From: an uncultured Bacteroidota bacterium
GTDB lineage: Bacteria; Bacteroidota; Bacteroidia; Flavobacteriales; Flavobacteriaceae
NCBI GenBank assembly: GCA_902577515.1
Contig: CACGZJ010000005.1
Span: 1-64,000 of the forward strand
Reading direction: 5' to 3'
Length of the DNA: 64,000 nt
In this document: piece by piece, positions 25,621 through 36,056 of the stretch
Position numbering within the stretch: the stretch's first letter is position 1
Layout: the number at the start of each line of letters is the position of its first letter
The notes under the pieces: model-generated
Told to the model about the DNA's origin: nothing
Databases searched by the model: none
The model's input: only the letters and a program-made list of their open reading frames with translations
Translations under genes and position numbers: made by a program

Positions 25621-26873
25621 AGAAATTAGCAAAAGAATTAGATTCAAAAGATAAACTAAATAAATTCAAAAGTGAATTCATCTATCCAGATGATAAATTA
25701 TATTTTGATGGTAATTCTCTTGGTCTACTTTCAAAAAAAACTAAAGAGGCCATTAATAAAGTTATAGATAATGAATGGGGGCAAAATCTTATCTCAAGCT
25801 GGAATAATTCATGGATAAACCTACCTAATAAAGTTTCTAAGAAAATTTCAACAATCTTAAATTCAAATGAAACTGAAATACATGTAGGCGGATCTACTTC
25901 TTTAAATCTCTATAAATTACTATTAAGCCTTATAAAAAGCAACGACAGTATTTTAAATATCTCTACTGACAATCTTAATTTTCCTTCAGATAAATATATC
26001 TGCGATGGTATTTGTAATGATCACAATTTAAAATTTAATCTTCTAGAGTATGATAATTATTTACCAGATATTGATGTGCTTGAGCAATTTATCAAGAATA
26101 ATAACGGTATAATTGTCCTATCACTAGTTACTTATAAATCTTCATACAGATATCCTGTAAAAAAAATTAATAGAATTTGTCAAGAAAATGATAGCATTGT
26201 TATTTGGGATTTAAGTCACGCAATTGGAGCTATAGATATTGATATGAAACTCAATGATATTGATTATGCAGTAGGTTGTACATATAAATATTTAAATGGA
26301 GGTCCAGGTTCACCAGCTTTTATATATACTAGAAATGAAAAACAGATAGGACTTAAGTCCCCAATAAAAGGGTGGTTTAGTCATAATGCACCATTTGATT
26401 TTTCAGAGACGTATATTCAGTCAGATACAATGGATAAATTTTCTAGCGGAACACCACATATTATTTCAATGTCTTCTTTGGAATCTTCTCTTGATATAAC
26501 TATTAAAGCAACAACAAAAAAGTTAGAGGATAAATCAGAGGATTTATTTGACTTCTTTACAGAAATTTTTGATGATCGATTAGTTAATTTAGGTTTTAAA
26601 ATTATTACTCCTAAGAATAAATGTGATAGAGGTTCTCACATTTCATTAGTCCATGATGAATCTTGGAGAATAACAAAGTGTCTTACAAACCCAGAGAATG
26701 CTCAAGAAAAAAATATTATTGTAGATTTTAGACCACCTAACATAATTAGGATTGCATTAACACCTCTTTATATATCATTCATTGACATATATAAAGTTAG
26801 TATGAGACTTATTAATATAATTGAATCAAAAGAGTATGATAGTAAAGATAAATCTAAAAATATAGTTACCTAG
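25608..26873 (+). CDS. kynU: Kynureninase
   Basis: PLP-dependent hydrolysis of kynurenine to anthranilate and alanine (or 3-hydroxykynurenine to 3-hydroxyanthranilate) in tryptophan breakdown. 421 residues with YFDGNSLGLLSKKTKEAINKVI near the N-terminus, a WGQNLISSWN segment, VIWDLSHAIGAIDID (PLP-binding Asp), the PLP lysine in GCTYKYLNGGPGSPAF, and a C-terminal RPPNIIRIALTPLY. The start is TTG at 25608, overlapping the lipoprotein gene by 13 bases; the first in-frame ATG alternatives are inside the conserved fold. It converges on yqeY with a 12-base gap. kmo and kynA/tdo are not nearby. Confidence 0.93.
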   Translation: MDRLEKLAKELDSKDKLNKFKSEFIYPDDKLYFDGNSLGLLSKKTKEAINKVIDNEWGQNLISSWNNSWINLPNKVSKKISTILNSNETEIHVGGSTSLNLYKLLLSLIKSNDSILNISTDNLNFPSDKYICDGICNDHNLKFNLLEYDNYLPDIDVLEQFIKNNNGIIVLSLVTYKSSYRYPVKKINRICQENDSIVIWDLSHAIGAIDIDMKLNDIDYAVGCTYKYLNGGPGSPAFIYTRNEKQIGLKSPIKGWFSHNAPFDFSETYIQSDTMDKFSSGTPHIISMSSLESSLDITIKATTKKLEDKSEDLFDFFTEIFDDRLVNLGFKIITPKNKCDRGSHISLVHDESWRITKCLTNPENAQEKNIIVDFRPPNIIRIALTPLYISFIDIYKVSMRLINIIESKEYDSKDKSKNIVT

Positions 26874-26885
26874 ATAGTTTACAAA

Positions 26886-27338
26886 CTAATTAGATAAAAT
26901 ATTTTTGACTATTTCAGCAATTATTCTACCCTCAGCTCTACCTGATACTTTTTTACTTACTGTAGAGATTACAGCCCCCATATCTTTCATTGAAGAGGCC
27001 TTTAATTCAATAATTGTAGTGTTAATTATTTCAGTCAATTCTAATTCACTTATTTGCTCTGGGAGAAACTCTGAAATAATTTTTGATTGAGCAATTTCAA
27101 TTTTTGCTAAATCCTCTCTTTTTTGTTCATTATAAATTTTTGCGCTATCATTTCTTTGCTTAACAAGTCTTTGTAGAATTTTTATAATTTCATTTTCATC
27201 TAAAGTCTTATCTGAAGAAGATTTAGTCTTTTCTAATAAAATTGCAGACTTTATAGACCTTAATGATTCAAGCCTAAGAATATCTTTTTTTTTCATTGAG
27301 TCTTTAATAGACTCATTTATTTGACTTTCTATACTCAT
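26886..27338 (-). CDS. yqeY: GatB/YqeY domain protein
   Basis: 150 residues matching the stand-alone YqeY family: IESQINESIKDSMKKKDILRLESLRSIKSAILLEK, EIIKILQRLVKQRNDSAKIY, EIAQSKIISEFLPEQIS, MGAVISTVSKKVSGRAEGRIIAEIVK. The domain resembles the tail of GatB and is thought to bind tRNA or assist amidotransferase, but its cellular role is unsettled. It starts 5 bases after the ftsZ stop and so is the last member of the dcw transcription unit, a position also seen in other flavobacteria. Confidence 0.93.
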   Translation of the reverse strand: MSIESQINESIKDSMKKKDILRLESLRSIKSAILLEKTKSSSDKTLDENEIIKILQRLVKQRNDSAKIYNEQKREDLAKIEIAQSKIISEFLPEQISELELTEIINTTIIELKASSMKDMGAVISTVSKKVSGRAEGRIIAEIVKNILSN

Positions 27339-27343
27339 TTTAA

Positions 27344-29155
27344 TTAATCTACGTTATCATGTAAATAAGTGTTAACATCTGGAAATTCTAATTTATTATC
27401 CTCATTTAAAATAGTCTTTGAGAATATTTCATTATCCTCTGTCTTTGAATTATTAATTTCAATACCCATTCTTTTATATGCTGGTATTTTTTCCAGATCT
27501 TCAATTGAAGAATTATTACTTTTAAAAACATAGTTATATTTTTTTAAATTCTCCCTCCTAATAATATTTTCATTATCCAAATCCATATCTATTGGTTTTT
27601 CAAATAAATATTTATCTTCTTGGTAATCAATGGCTTCATTGTTAGATTTTTCTTCAAAAGTTTTTATTTCTTCTATTTGATCCTCACCATCATTAAGATC
27701 TAATTTTATAAATTCTATAGCTTCTTCCTCTTCTTTTTCAGAAAAAGAATTAATTTCTTCAAATTCTGAAGTTTCTCTATCAATATTATTATCTAAGGAT
27801 TCATTATTATCTATTACTTCTTTTTCTAAATTGTTTGAAAACAGACCAAAGGATATTTCATTAGAACTTTCTTCATTTTCTTTGGTTTTAGTATGATCAG
27901 CTAGAATATATTCAAAATCAATTACCTCAATTTCATTTATATCAATTAATTGTTCTTCTGCCTCAACTACTTCATAGCTAACTTCAATATTTCTTAAAAT
28001 TTCATTTATTTCACTTTCTATCTTCTTTTGTTGAGAATCATGAGAGTTTTTTTCAATTACTTTATCTTCTATTATTTCAGTTTCTTCATCAGCGTTCTCT
28101 CCAATTAATTTCTTTTCAAATGGATGATCATCGTCAAGCGTATATATAACTTTCTTTATCTCTGAATTCACTAAACTATGTTGTTTTTCGTCACCAAATC
28201 CAGTTGCTATAACTGTGACAGATATATTATTTCCTAGCTCAAGATCTTCTCCAACTCCCATTATTATATTTGCATTATTACCTGTTTCATTTTGAATATA
28301 CTCATTTATTTCTCCTATTTCATCTATAGTAATCTCATCTGATCCTGAAATAATTAATAGTAGAACATTCTTACTACCTTCTATTTTGTTGTCGTTAAGG
28401 AGTGGAGAGTCCAAAGCTTTTATAACTGCTTCATTTGCTCTGTTAGACCCACTTGCAATTGATGAGCCCATTATAGCTGTACCACTATTTGAAAGTACAG
28501 TTTTGGCGTCCTTAAGGTCGATATTTTGAGTATAATGATGTGTTATCACTTGTGCTACTCCTTTCGCAGCTGTTGCTAGAACCTCATCAGCTTTTGAAAA
28601 TCCCTCTTTAAATCCTAGATTCCCGTATACCTCTCTTAACTTATTATTATTAATTATTATTAATGAATCTACAGATCTTTTTAACTTATCCAAACCCTTA
28701 ATAGCTTGAAGCTCTCTATTTTTTCCTTCAAAATTAAATGGTATAGTTACTATTCCTACAGTCAAGATTTCAAATTCTTTTGCCATTTCTGCAATTATTG
28801 GAGCTGCACCAGTTCCTGTTCCACCTCCCATTCCAGCTGTTATAAATAACATTTTAGTTTGAGTTTCAAGTAAATTTTTTAACTCCTCATAGCTTTCTAA
28901 AGCTGCTAATTTTCCTATTTCCGGATTTGCTCCAGCACCTAAACCTTCAGTAAGATTAATTCCTAGTTGAATCTTATTAGGTACTGGACTCTCCTCTAGC
29001 GCTTGAGAATCAGTATTACAAACAATAAAGTCTACACCCTTTATTCCTTGACTATACATATAATTCACTGCATTACTTCCTCCACCTCCTACTCCCATTA
29101 CTTTCATTACGTTACTTTTATTTTTTGGTAAATCGAAACTAAAATTTGTATCCAT
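27344..29155 (-). CDS. ftsZ: Cell division protein FtsZ with long acidic C-terminal linker
   Basis: Tubulin-like GTPase forming the division ring. The N-terminal ~320 residues hold [13 protein letters not shown] and the tubulin signature [14 protein letters not shown], with the T7-loop region [18 protein letters not shown]. The remaining ~280 residues are an unusually long, low-complexity linker rich in Glu, Asn and Ser. Near the end [11 protein letters not shown] is the conserved C-terminal peptide that binds FtsA, and the last residues YLHDNVD form a second conserved tail that I recall from flavobacterial FtsZ. 603 residues in all, against about 380 in E. coli. It follows ftsA by 27 bases. 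Confidence 0.97.
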   Translation of the reverse strand: MDTNFSFDLPKNKSNVMKVMGVGGGGSNAVNYMYSQGIKGVDFIVCNTDSQALEESPVPNKIQLGINLTEGLGAGANPEIGKLAALESYEELKNLLETQTKMLFITAGMGGGTGTGAAPIIAEMAKEFEILTVGIVTIPFNFEGKNRELQAIKGLDKLKRSVDSLIIINNNKLREVYGNLGFKEGFSKADEVLATAAKGVAQVITHHYTQNIDLKDAKTVLSNSGTAIMGSSIASGSNRANEAVIKALDSPLLNDNKIEGSKNVLLLIISGSDEITIDEIGEINEYIQNETGNNANIIMGVGEDLELGNNISVTVIATGFGDEKQHSLVNSEIKKVIYTLDDDHPFEKKLIGENADEETEIIEDKVIEKNSHDSQQKKIESEINEILRNIEVSYEVVEAEEQLIDINEIEVIDFEYILADHTKTKENEESSNEISFGLFSNNLEKEVIDNNESLDNNIDRETSEFEEINSFSEKEEEEAIEFIKLDLNDGEDQIEEIKTFEEKSNNEAIDYQEDKYLFEKPIDMDLDNENIIRRENLKKYNYVFKSNNSSIEDLEKIPAYKRMGIEINNSKTEDNEIFSKTILNEDNKLEFPDVNTYLHDNVD

Positions 29156-29182
29156 ATCTATTTTTATTTTTTTTAATTTTTG

Positions 29183-30472
29183 TTAATTATCGTATGTATT
29201 GTCCACGTTATCTAAAAACTTTTTGAAACCTTCTCCCCACTTAGTCAGAATTGTCTTTCTCTTTTGATTAACTAGATCATCTCCTGTTGAATTAGTTATA
29301 TCATTTGTTAAATTTTCAGGATTTTTTTCTATTGCCTTCATCAAAAGCCCAACAGCTGTTGAATAAATAGGATTATATTCATTACTGTCTCCAGATAGGT
29401 GTTCTCCAGGATAACCAACTCTTGTATCCATACCAGTAATATATTCAACTAATTGTTTTAGATGTCTTAATTGGCTACCTCCTCCAGTTAATACAATTCC
29501 TGCAATAAGTCTTTTTTTTGAATCCTCATGACCATAATTTTTAATTTCTAAATATGCTTGTTCAATAATCTCTACAACTCTAGCATTAATTATTTTAGAT
29601 AATGTTTTTAATGATATTTCTTTTGGGTCTCTACCCCTAATTCCAGGAATTGAAACTATATCTGAGTCCTTATTCTCTCCTGGCCAAGCTGATCCAAACT
29701 TTATTTTTAATTGCTCAGCCTGGTTACCAATAATTGAGCATCCCTCTTTAATATCCTCAGAAATAACATTACCACCAAAGGGTATTACAGCTGTATGTTT
29801 TATAATACCATCTTTAAAAATTGCCACATCCGTAGTTCCTCCTCCAATATCAATTAAAGCAATACCTGCATCTTTTTCTTCAATAGAAAGAACAGCATCA
29901 GAAGATGCTAAAGGCTCTAGAGTAATATCTCCCATCTCAAGTCCTGAGCTTTTGATACATTTACCAATATTTCTAATTGAGGAAACTTGACCAACAACAA
30001 TATGAAAATTAGCTTCTAGTCTACTTCCATACATACCTATGGGCTCTTTAATTTCTGATTGACCATCTACCTTAAAATCCTGAGGTAGAACATGAATAAT
30101 TTCTTCACCTGGTAACATAACTAATTTATAAACTTGATCGATTAATTGATCTATATCATCATTATTAATAACCTCATCTGGATTTTCTCTAGTTATATAA
30201 TCACTGTGCTGAAGGCTTCTAATATGTTGACCGGCAATACCAACAGCAACCTCCTTAATTTCTATACCTGATTTAGACTGCGCTTCATCTATAGCAATTT
30301 TTATTGATTGAATGGTTTGTGTAATATTATTAACAACACCCCTGTGAACTCCTAGGCTTTGAGATTTTCCTACACCAGTTACCTTAATTTTATTAAACTG
30401 ATTTTTTTCTCCTACCATTGCTACAATTTTTGTAGTACCGATATCAAGACCTACTGAAAATTTATTATTCAT
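29183..30472 (-). CDS. ftsA: Cell division protein FtsA
   Basis: Actin-like ATPase that tethers FtsZ to the membrane and recruits later division proteins. 429 residues: phosphate-1 loop SVGLDIGTTKIVAMVG at the N-terminus, the SHS2 (1C) insertion with EVAVGIAGQHIRSLQ, phosphate-2 IALIDIGGGTTDVAIF, and the adenosine motif GIVLTGGGSQLRHL. The C-terminal ~20 residues (KWGEGFKKFLDNV) form the likely amphipathic membrane-targeting helix. It lies between ftsQ (4-base gap) and ftsZ in standard order. Confidence 0.96.
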   Translation of the reverse strand: MNNKFSVGLDIGTTKIVAMVGEKNQFNKIKVTGVGKSQSLGVHRGVVNNITQTIQSIKIAIDEAQSKSGIEIKEVAVGIAGQHIRSLQHSDYITRENPDEVINNDDIDQLIDQVYKLVMLPGEEIIHVLPQDFKVDGQSEIKEPIGMYGSRLEANFHIVVGQVSSIRNIGKCIKSSGLEMGDITLEPLASSDAVLSIEEKDAGIALIDIGGGTTDVAIFKDGIIKHTAVIPFGGNVISEDIKEGCSIIGNQAEQLKIKFGSAWPGENKDSDIVSIPGIRGRDPKEISLKTLSKIINARVVEIIEQAYLEIKNYGHEDSKKRLIAGIVLTGGGSQLRHLKQLVEYITGMDTRVGYPGEHLSGDSNEYNPIYSTAVGLLMKAIEKNPENLTNDITNSTGDDLVNQKRKTILTKWGEGFKKFLDNVDNTYDN

Positions 30473-30476
30473 GAAT

Positions 30477-31175
30477 TTATTTTTTAATTGCTATTAATTG
30501 ATTATTATAAACTAAATCGATCTGTTTATAAGTCTCACTTTCTTTTTTTTCCATATTATATAAGCAGAAGCCTTTTAACATTTCTAATTTTTTTTTGATT
30601 TTGATGTTATCTCCAAATCTAATATCAAATTGATAGTTATTTAACTTCAAAAAGAGTTCATCTTTGACGAACCATAGCTTTTCTAATTTTTGATTTAAGA
30701 ACATATCTTCATTAAAAGCCTTGATAACATCTACTACTTTTTTTATATTATTTTTGGAGGTATCACCTAATAATATTGGCAGTCTATCATCTAATTTATT
30801 ATTTCTTCTTATAATTTTTCCTGATAAATCTATGTATGAATCATTTTTTTTATAATAAGCTAAAGGCTCTCTTTCAACAATATTTATAGAAAGGTTGAAA
30901 TTTAAATCTCTAAATATATTAGCTTCATATATAGATTCTATTTCATATAATTTTGATTCAATCTCATTTAATTTATTTTCCTTTATTAATTCAATATTTG
31001 ATTTATTCTTCATAATACTATCAATTATTGTCTTATTATTAAATAGATTATCAAAAGCATAATAAACATTGTACTTTGTATTTGATTCATGATTATCATA
31101 TTCAATAAATGAGCTTAATAATATCATAAATGATATTAGTGATAGCATTAAAATTGCAGTTAAAAATCTATTCAT
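30477..31175 (-). CDS. ftsQ: Cell division protein FtsQ
   Basis: 232 residues. One N-terminal membrane helix (FLTAILMLSLISFMILLSSF) is followed by a periplasmic region with a POTRA-like stretch (IESIYEANIFRDLNFNLSINIVEREPLAYYK) and the FtsQ-type segment SGKIIRRNNKLDDRLPILLGD. Bridges the early cytoplasmic ring and late periplasmic division enzymes. Sequence similarity in this family is weak; the call rests on the topology, the VEREPLAYY motif and its place between murC and ftsA. Its start overlaps the murC end by 8 bases. Confidence 0.88.
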   Translation of the reverse strand: MNRFLTAILMLSLISFMILLSSFIEYDNHESNTKYNVYYAFDNLFNNKTIIDSIMKNKSNIELIKENKLNEIESKLYEIESIYEANIFRDLNFNLSINIVEREPLAYYKKNDSYIDLSGKIIRRNNKLDDRLPILLGDTSKNNIKKVVDVIKAFNEDMFLNQKLEKLWFVKDELFLKLNNYQFDIRFGDNIKIKKKLEMLKGFCLYNMEKKESETYKQIDLVYNNQLIAIKK

Positions 31176-32499
31176 TTGTAAATATTTTTTTGTTTAGATT
31201 TAACGTTAAGTCGCCTGCACCAAGAATTGAAATTATTTTGCATTTAGTCTTATTAATTATATCATTGATATCAACCTTTTTAATTATTTGTTTTTTTGAT
31301 GTATCTATTTTATTCAATAAAGCTTCTGAAGTTATACCATTAATTGGCTTCTCTCTTGCAGGATAAATATTTAAAAGGTATACTTCTTGAAAATAAGATA
31401 GAACTTTACCAAAATCATCCATTAAATCCCTTGTTCTAGAGTACAAATGAGGTTGAAAAATAACCGCTTTAGGCTTATCTTGAAAATTATAATCTATTGT
31501 ATCAATAATTGACTTTATTTCGGTAGGATGATGAGCATAGTCATCTATAATTACTTTATCTTCATATTTATAAATATCCATTCTTCTTTCAATTCCCTTA
31601 AATTCAGATAAATGCGGTATGAATTCTTCTAAATTAAAATCCTCAATTTGATCAATTAATGATAAGGCTGAAATAACATTTTTTAAATTATGTTTTCCTA
31701 TAACTCTTGCATGAATATTTGAAATTAAATTATTTGGAGTTTTAAAATCAAAATGAATTCCATTAAGGTCGTTTTTTATAATATTAACAGAGTAATCTGC
31801 ATCTTCATCTACTGAGAACGAGAAATCTTTTTTAATATTAATACCCTTTTCTGCTATTACAAATTTTTTTGTTTTATCACAAAAAATCCCAAAGCTTGTT
31901 AGAATAGATTCCAAGTCACCATAAACATCAAGGTGGTCTTTTTCAATAGAAGTTATTAAAGTATAGTCTGGATCTAGAGCTAGAAAAGACCTGTCATACT
32001 CATCTGCTTCAATAATAACATATTCATCACCGGTAGATAAGTAATTCGAATCAAATCCTTTCATTATTCCACCAACAAATGATCTAAATTTAACTTGTTT
32101 AGAGTATAATAAATGGCTTAAGATAGCAGTTGTAGATGTTTTACCATGAGTTCCTGCAACTGCTATACATTTTGAATTTGTAGATATTTGACCTAATATT
32201 TCGGATCTTTTAAAAATTTTATTTCTTTTTTTATTTGAAAAAAAGTCAAGATATATATTATCATTTTTAATTGCAGGAGTATATACAACAATAACATTAT
32301 CATCAAGGAACTCCTTTGGTATTAAACTTATATCTAGTTTATCAGTAAACTGAAGTCCATTATCTATTAATTTATCAACCAGTTTATTCGATGATCTATC
32401 ATATCCAAAAACAATATTCTTAGTATCAATAAGATAATTTGCTATAGAAGACATTCCAATTCCTCCAACTCCAATAAAAAAATATTTATTATGGCTCAT
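31168..32499 (-). CDS. murC: UDP-N-acetylmuramate-L-alanine ligase
   Basis: Adds L-Ala to UDP-MurNAc, the first amino-acid step of peptidoglycan precursor synthesis. 443 residues: N-terminal Rossmann GVGGIGMSSIANYL, central ATP loop VAGTHGKTSTTAILSHLL, EADEYDRSFL, and C-terminal IIDDYAHHPTEIKSII and IFQPHLYSRT. All catalytic signatures are present. It overlaps murG by 11 bases and ftsQ by 8. The Mpl muropeptide ligase is the nearest alternative, but context and motifs favour MurC. Confidence 0.95.
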   Translation of the reverse strand: MSHNKYFFIGVGGIGMSSIANYLIDTKNIVFGYDRSSNKLVDKLIDNGLQFTDKLDISLIPKEFLDDNVIVVYTPAIKNDNIYLDFFSNKKRNKIFKRSEILGQISTNSKCIAVAGTHGKTSTTAILSHLLYSKQVKFRSFVGGIMKGFDSNYLSTGDEYVIIEADEYDRSFLALDPDYTLITSIEKDHLDVYGDLESILTSFGIFCDKTKKFVIAEKGINIKKDFSFSVDEDADYSVNIIKNDLNGIHFDFKTPNNLISNIHARVIGKHNLKNVISALSLIDQIEDFNLEEFIPHLSEFKGIERRMDIYKYEDKVIIDDYAHHPTEIKSIIDTIDYNFQDKPKAVIFQPHLYSRTRDLMDDFGKVLSYFQEVYLLNIYPAREKPINGITSEALLNKIDTSKKQIIKKVDINDIINKTKCKIISILGAGDLTLNLNKKIFTNE

Positions 32500-33586
32500 C
32501 CTTAAAATGTTTTTTAATTATTTCAACTATATCACTAGAGGCATATGGAAGTCCTATTTTACTAATATTTCTTGATAGTTCGTTCCTTAGATTTTCATCA
32601 TTGATAAGTAAATCAAGTTTATTTTTAAATATTAATTTTAAGTCCTTTTCCTCTATACAAATACATGCATTTTTTTCCTCTATTGTTTTAGCATTTAAAA
32701 ATTGATGATTTTCTGCAACATTTGGAGATGGTATTAAAATAGATGGTTTTCCTACAATAGCTAATTCAGATAGTGTTAAAGCCCCACTTCTTGCAATAAT
32801 AATATCGGAGACCTGATATACAGAATCTATATCATCTATAAAATCAATAATCTTTATAAAATCATGGTTTAAATGTTTATAATTCTCAAAGTAAAGACTA
32901 CCACATTGCCATATAAGAAAAACATTTTTAGACTTTATGAACTCAATATTATCTTCAATAATTGTATTTATCATCTCTGCACCTAAACTTCCCCCTAGAA
33001 CAGTTAATACCAGTATATCATCTGGAATATTATTTGTTTTTTTATAATGACTATTATTTATATTTTTTGAAATTGATTCCCTTATGGGATTACCTGTTAA
33101 GTAAATTTTATTACTTGGGAAGTATCTATCCATTTTTTCATAAGCAACAGAAATATAATCTGCATATCTAGATAGGAGTTTATTTGAAATTCCTGGTAAC
33201 GAGTTCTGTTCTTGAATTAAAGTTGGAACTTTAAATAGAGATGAGACAAATAGCATAGGGAAGCTAGCATATCCTCCTGTTCCAATTACAAATTTGGGTT
33301 TAAAAATTATTAGTTCAATTAAAGATTGAATTAAACTAACAATTAACTTAAATGGAACTAAAATATTTTTAATAGACAGTGATCTTTGAAGACCACTGAT
33401 CCATAATCCTTTAATTTTAAAACCATGTTTTGGAATAATTTCCATTTCCATCTTACCAATGGCTCCTACAAATCTTACTTCAGAGTTTGGGATTGATTTA
33501 ATTATCATATTAGCAATAGATATTGCAGGATAAATATGACCTCCTGTTCCTCCTCCCGATATTATGAATCTATTTTTTCTAACCAA
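32489..33586 (-). CDS. murG: UDP-N-acetylglucosamine-lipid I GlcNAc transferase
   Basis: Makes lipid II on the inner face of the membrane (GT28 family). About 365 residues: the glycine-rich loop FIISGGGTGGHIYPAISIA at the N-terminus, GTGGYASFPML, LIQEQNSLPGISN, and the donor-binding C-terminal half with TVLGGSLGAEMIN and IARSGALTLSELAIVGKPSILIP. I take TTG at 33586 as start, ten codons inside the frame's first GTG (33616), because homologues begin just before the GGGTGGH loop. It also gives a compact 8-base overlap with ftsW. Confidence 0.94.
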   Translation of the reverse strand: MVRKNRFIISGGGTGGHIYPAISIANMIIKSIPNSEVRFVGAIGKMEMEIIPKHGFKIKGLWISGLQRSLSIKNILVPFKLIVSLIQSLIELIIFKPKFVIGTGGYASFPMLFVSSLFKVPTLIQEQNSLPGISNKLLSRYADYISVAYEKMDRYFPSNKIYLTGNPIRESISKNINNSHYKKTNNIPDDILVLTVLGGSLGAEMINTIIEDNIEFIKSKNVFLIWQCGSLYFENYKHLNHDFIKIIDFIDDIDSVYQVSDIIIARSGALTLSELAIVGKPSILIPSPNVAENHQFLNAKTIEEKNACICIEEKDLKLIFKNKLDLLINDENLRNELSRNISKIGLPYASSDIVEIIKKHFKDEP

Positions 33587-34724
33587 TTTTCTTTTTTTTA
33601 ATCGAAGAACTAACACTTAAGATCATTCCTAGGGATATACAAGTCATCCATGCCGAGGAACCTCCACTACTAATTAAAGGTAAATTCTGACCTGTTACAG
33701 GAATTATTTGAGTTGCAACTGAAATATTAGTGAATGCTTGAATTAAAATTAAAATTCCTAAACCTGAAACTAGAATTTTACCAAACTTATCATCAGCTTT
33801 ATGAGTTATGATAAGTATCCTAAAAAACATAAGCACATACAATAGAATAATTACAGAGCCACCTATTATACCAAACTCTTCAACAATTATTGCAAAAATA
33901 AAATCTGAGTTACTTTGTGGTAGGTGATTTTTCATTATACTTTTTCCTGCTCCTACTCCAATTAATCCTCCGTTATTAATTGCCATTTTTGCTCTTTCAA
34001 TCTGATAACTCGCATCTAGGTTTTGAATAGAATTAAAATTTTCAACTCTACTAATCCATGTGTCAATTCTATTTGGGAACTGATCAGGAAAAGTTTTAGC
34101 TAAAAAGTAAAAACTTGATAGAAACAGTATTAATATCAAAAACATTTTAACCATATGTCTAAAAGGGAATCCCGAGATAAACAATATTAGAATTATTGAG
34201 GAAAATATTAAAAATGCTGAGGACAGATTCGATGGAAGAATCAATAAAATATAGAGAAAAACAGGAAGCCATAGTGGTAAAATTGTTTGTTTGAATTTTA
34301 TTTTTTTTAAATCCACTTTAGAAAGGTACCTAGCTACATAACTAATAATAACAACTGCAGCTAATGAAGATGTTTGAAAACTAATTCCAACTATTGGTAT
34401 ATCAATCCATCTACTTGCAGCAGAACCAGCAATAATAGTTCCTTTAGATAATGTATAAGCTAAAAGTAATACTCCAATTGGCATTAGGATTATAGACATT
34501 CCTTTATATAAGTTATGAGGGATTAATTTTATTGAGAACATTAAAGCAAATCCAAATAGTAAAACGATGAAATGTTTTATTAAATAATATAGTGGTGAAT
34601 ATCCATCAATAACATATGATAGATATGAACTAGATGAGAAAACCGGAAAAAATGAAAATAACGACAGTAATATTATAATTACTAGTAATACTCTATCCCC
34701 AAAAACTATATTTTTAAAACTCAT
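33579..34724 (-). CDS. ftsW: Lipid II polymerase / division SEDS protein FtsW
   Basis: SEDS-family glycosyltransferase that polymerises septal peptidoglycan with FtsI. 381 residues with about ten membrane helices; GFPFRHMVKMFL, the large extracytoplasmic loop AKTFPDQFPNRIDTWISRVENF, YQIERAKMAINNGGLIGVGAGKS, FAIIVEEFGIIGG and TGQNLPLISSGGSS are the FtsW/RodA signatures. Location inside the dcw cluster between murD and murG identifies FtsW rather than RodA. It begins immediately after the murD stop. Confidence 0.95.
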   Translation of the reverse strand: MSFKNIVFGDRVLLVIIILLSLFSFFPVFSSSSYLSYVIDGYSPLYYLIKHFIVLLFGFALMFSIKLIPHNLYKGMSIILMPIGVLLLAYTLSKGTIIAGSAASRWIDIPIVGISFQTSSLAAVVIISYVARYLSKVDLKKIKFKQTILPLWLPVFLYILLILPSNLSSAFLIFSSIILILFISGFPFRHMVKMFLILILFLSSFYFLAKTFPDQFPNRIDTWISRVENFNSIQNLDASYQIERAKMAINNGGLIGVGAGKSIMKNHLPQSNSDFIFAIIVEEFGIIGGSVIILLYVLMFFRILIITHKADDKFGKILVSGLGILILIQAFTNISVATQIIPVTGQNLPLISSGGSSAWMTCISLGMILSVSSSIKKKKIG

Positions 34725-36056
34725 TTATAAATTTCTTACTGCTTGCTTAAATTGATTTCCCCTATCTTCATAGTTCTCAAATAAATCAAAACTTGCACAT
34801 GCAGGAGATAGAAGTACATTATCCTTTTTTTCCGCAATTTTACTAGCAATCTTAACTGCCTCGTCTATTGACTCAGTCTCTACAATTATTTCAGATATTG
34901 GCTTAAATGTCTCTAACAATTTTGTGTTATCAATCCCTAAACAAATTATTGCTTTCACTTTTTCTCTAACAATTGGTAATAATTCAGAATAGTCATTTCC
35001 TTTATCTACTCCTCCTGCAATCCATACGGTTGGTGAGGTCATGGAATCTAGAGCAAAATATGCTGCATTTACATTAGTTGCTTTTGAGTCATTAATGTAA
35101 TTAACCCCTTGTATTTTTAAAAAATTCTCTAATCTGTGAGGAAGTCCCGAAAAACTCATTAAGCTTTCTCTTATAATTTCATTTTCAATTTTTAATAAAT
35201 CTGAGACTGTTAATGCAGCCATAGCATTAAGCAAATTGTGTCTTCCTTTTAATGCAAGTTCTTCTGTATTTATCATAATTGTTTTTTTTTTGTTTGACAG
35301 AATATTTTTTTTATTACTTATTACGTTTTTGTTTTGATTTTGAATACCATATGAAATTCTTTTAACTGTTGAATTATCTCTATCTAATGCCTCAACTAAT
35401 TGTTTATCATCAGAGTTATAGATCAAATAGTCAGAGTTATCTTGATTTGATATGATTTTCATTTTTGCATCTATGTATTTACTAAAATCAAAATCATACC
35501 TATCTAGATGGTCTTCCAACACATTAGTAATCACTGATATATTTGGTTTAAAATCTTTGATATCGTCTAATTGAAAACTACTTATCTCTAATACATATAT
35601 ATCTTTATCTCCTGAAAGCAACATTTTGGAGAAACTATCTCCAACATTACCTGCAATGCCTACACTAAGACCTGCAGCTTCTAGAATATTATAAATTAAA
35701 TTAGTAGTTGTTGTTTTTCCATTTGTACCAGTTATACATATTTTAAATGAATTTGAGTTAGAACTTGCAAATTCAATTTCAGAGATTATAGGAATTTCTA
35801 AGGATTTGATTTTAATTATTATATCAGAGGAATTTGGTATTCCAGGACTTTTAATTATTAAATCTGAAGACTGTATTTTATCAATAGAATGTTTATTCTC
35901 TTCATATTTAATTGAGTGATCTTCAAAAAGTAATTTTATATTATCATCTATATAATTAAAATCTGACACAAAAACATTAAAACCTTTTTTTGAAGCTAAC
36001 ATTGCTGCCCCAAATCCACTTTCTCCAGCACCAAGTATTGTTACGTTCTTTATCAT
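34725..36056 (-). CDS. murD: UDP-N-acetylmuramoyl-L-alanine-D-glutamate ligase
   Basis: Adds D-Glu to UDP-MurNAc-L-Ala. 443 residues: N-terminal [15 protein letters not shown], the ATP loop [37 protein letters not shown], then LPHRLE and [15 protein letters not shown], with [22 protein letters not shown] at the C-terminus, the MurD-specific ending. It overlaps mraY by 4 bases and abuts ftsW. Confidence 0.96.
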   Translation of the reverse strand: MIKNVTILGAGESGFGAAMLASKKGFNVFVSDFNYIDDNIKLLFEDHSIKYEENKHSIDKIQSSDLIIKSPGIPNSSDIIIKIKSLEIPIISEIEFASSNSNSFKICITGTNGKTTTTNLIYNILEAAGLSVGIAGNVGDSFSKMLLSGDKDIYVLEISSFQLDDIKDFKPNISVITNVLEDHLDRYDFDFSKYIDAKMKIISNQDNSDYLIYNSDDKQLVEALDRDNSTVKRISYGIQNQNKNVISNKKNILSNKKKTIMINTEELALKGRHNLLNAMAALTVSDLLKIENEIIRESLMSFSGLPHRLENFLKIQGVNYINDSKATNVNAAYFALDSMTSPTVWIAGGVDKGNDYSELLPIVREKVKAIICLGIDNTKLLETFKPISEIIVETESIDEAVKIASKIAEKKDNVLLSPACASFDLFENYEDRGNQFKQAVRNL

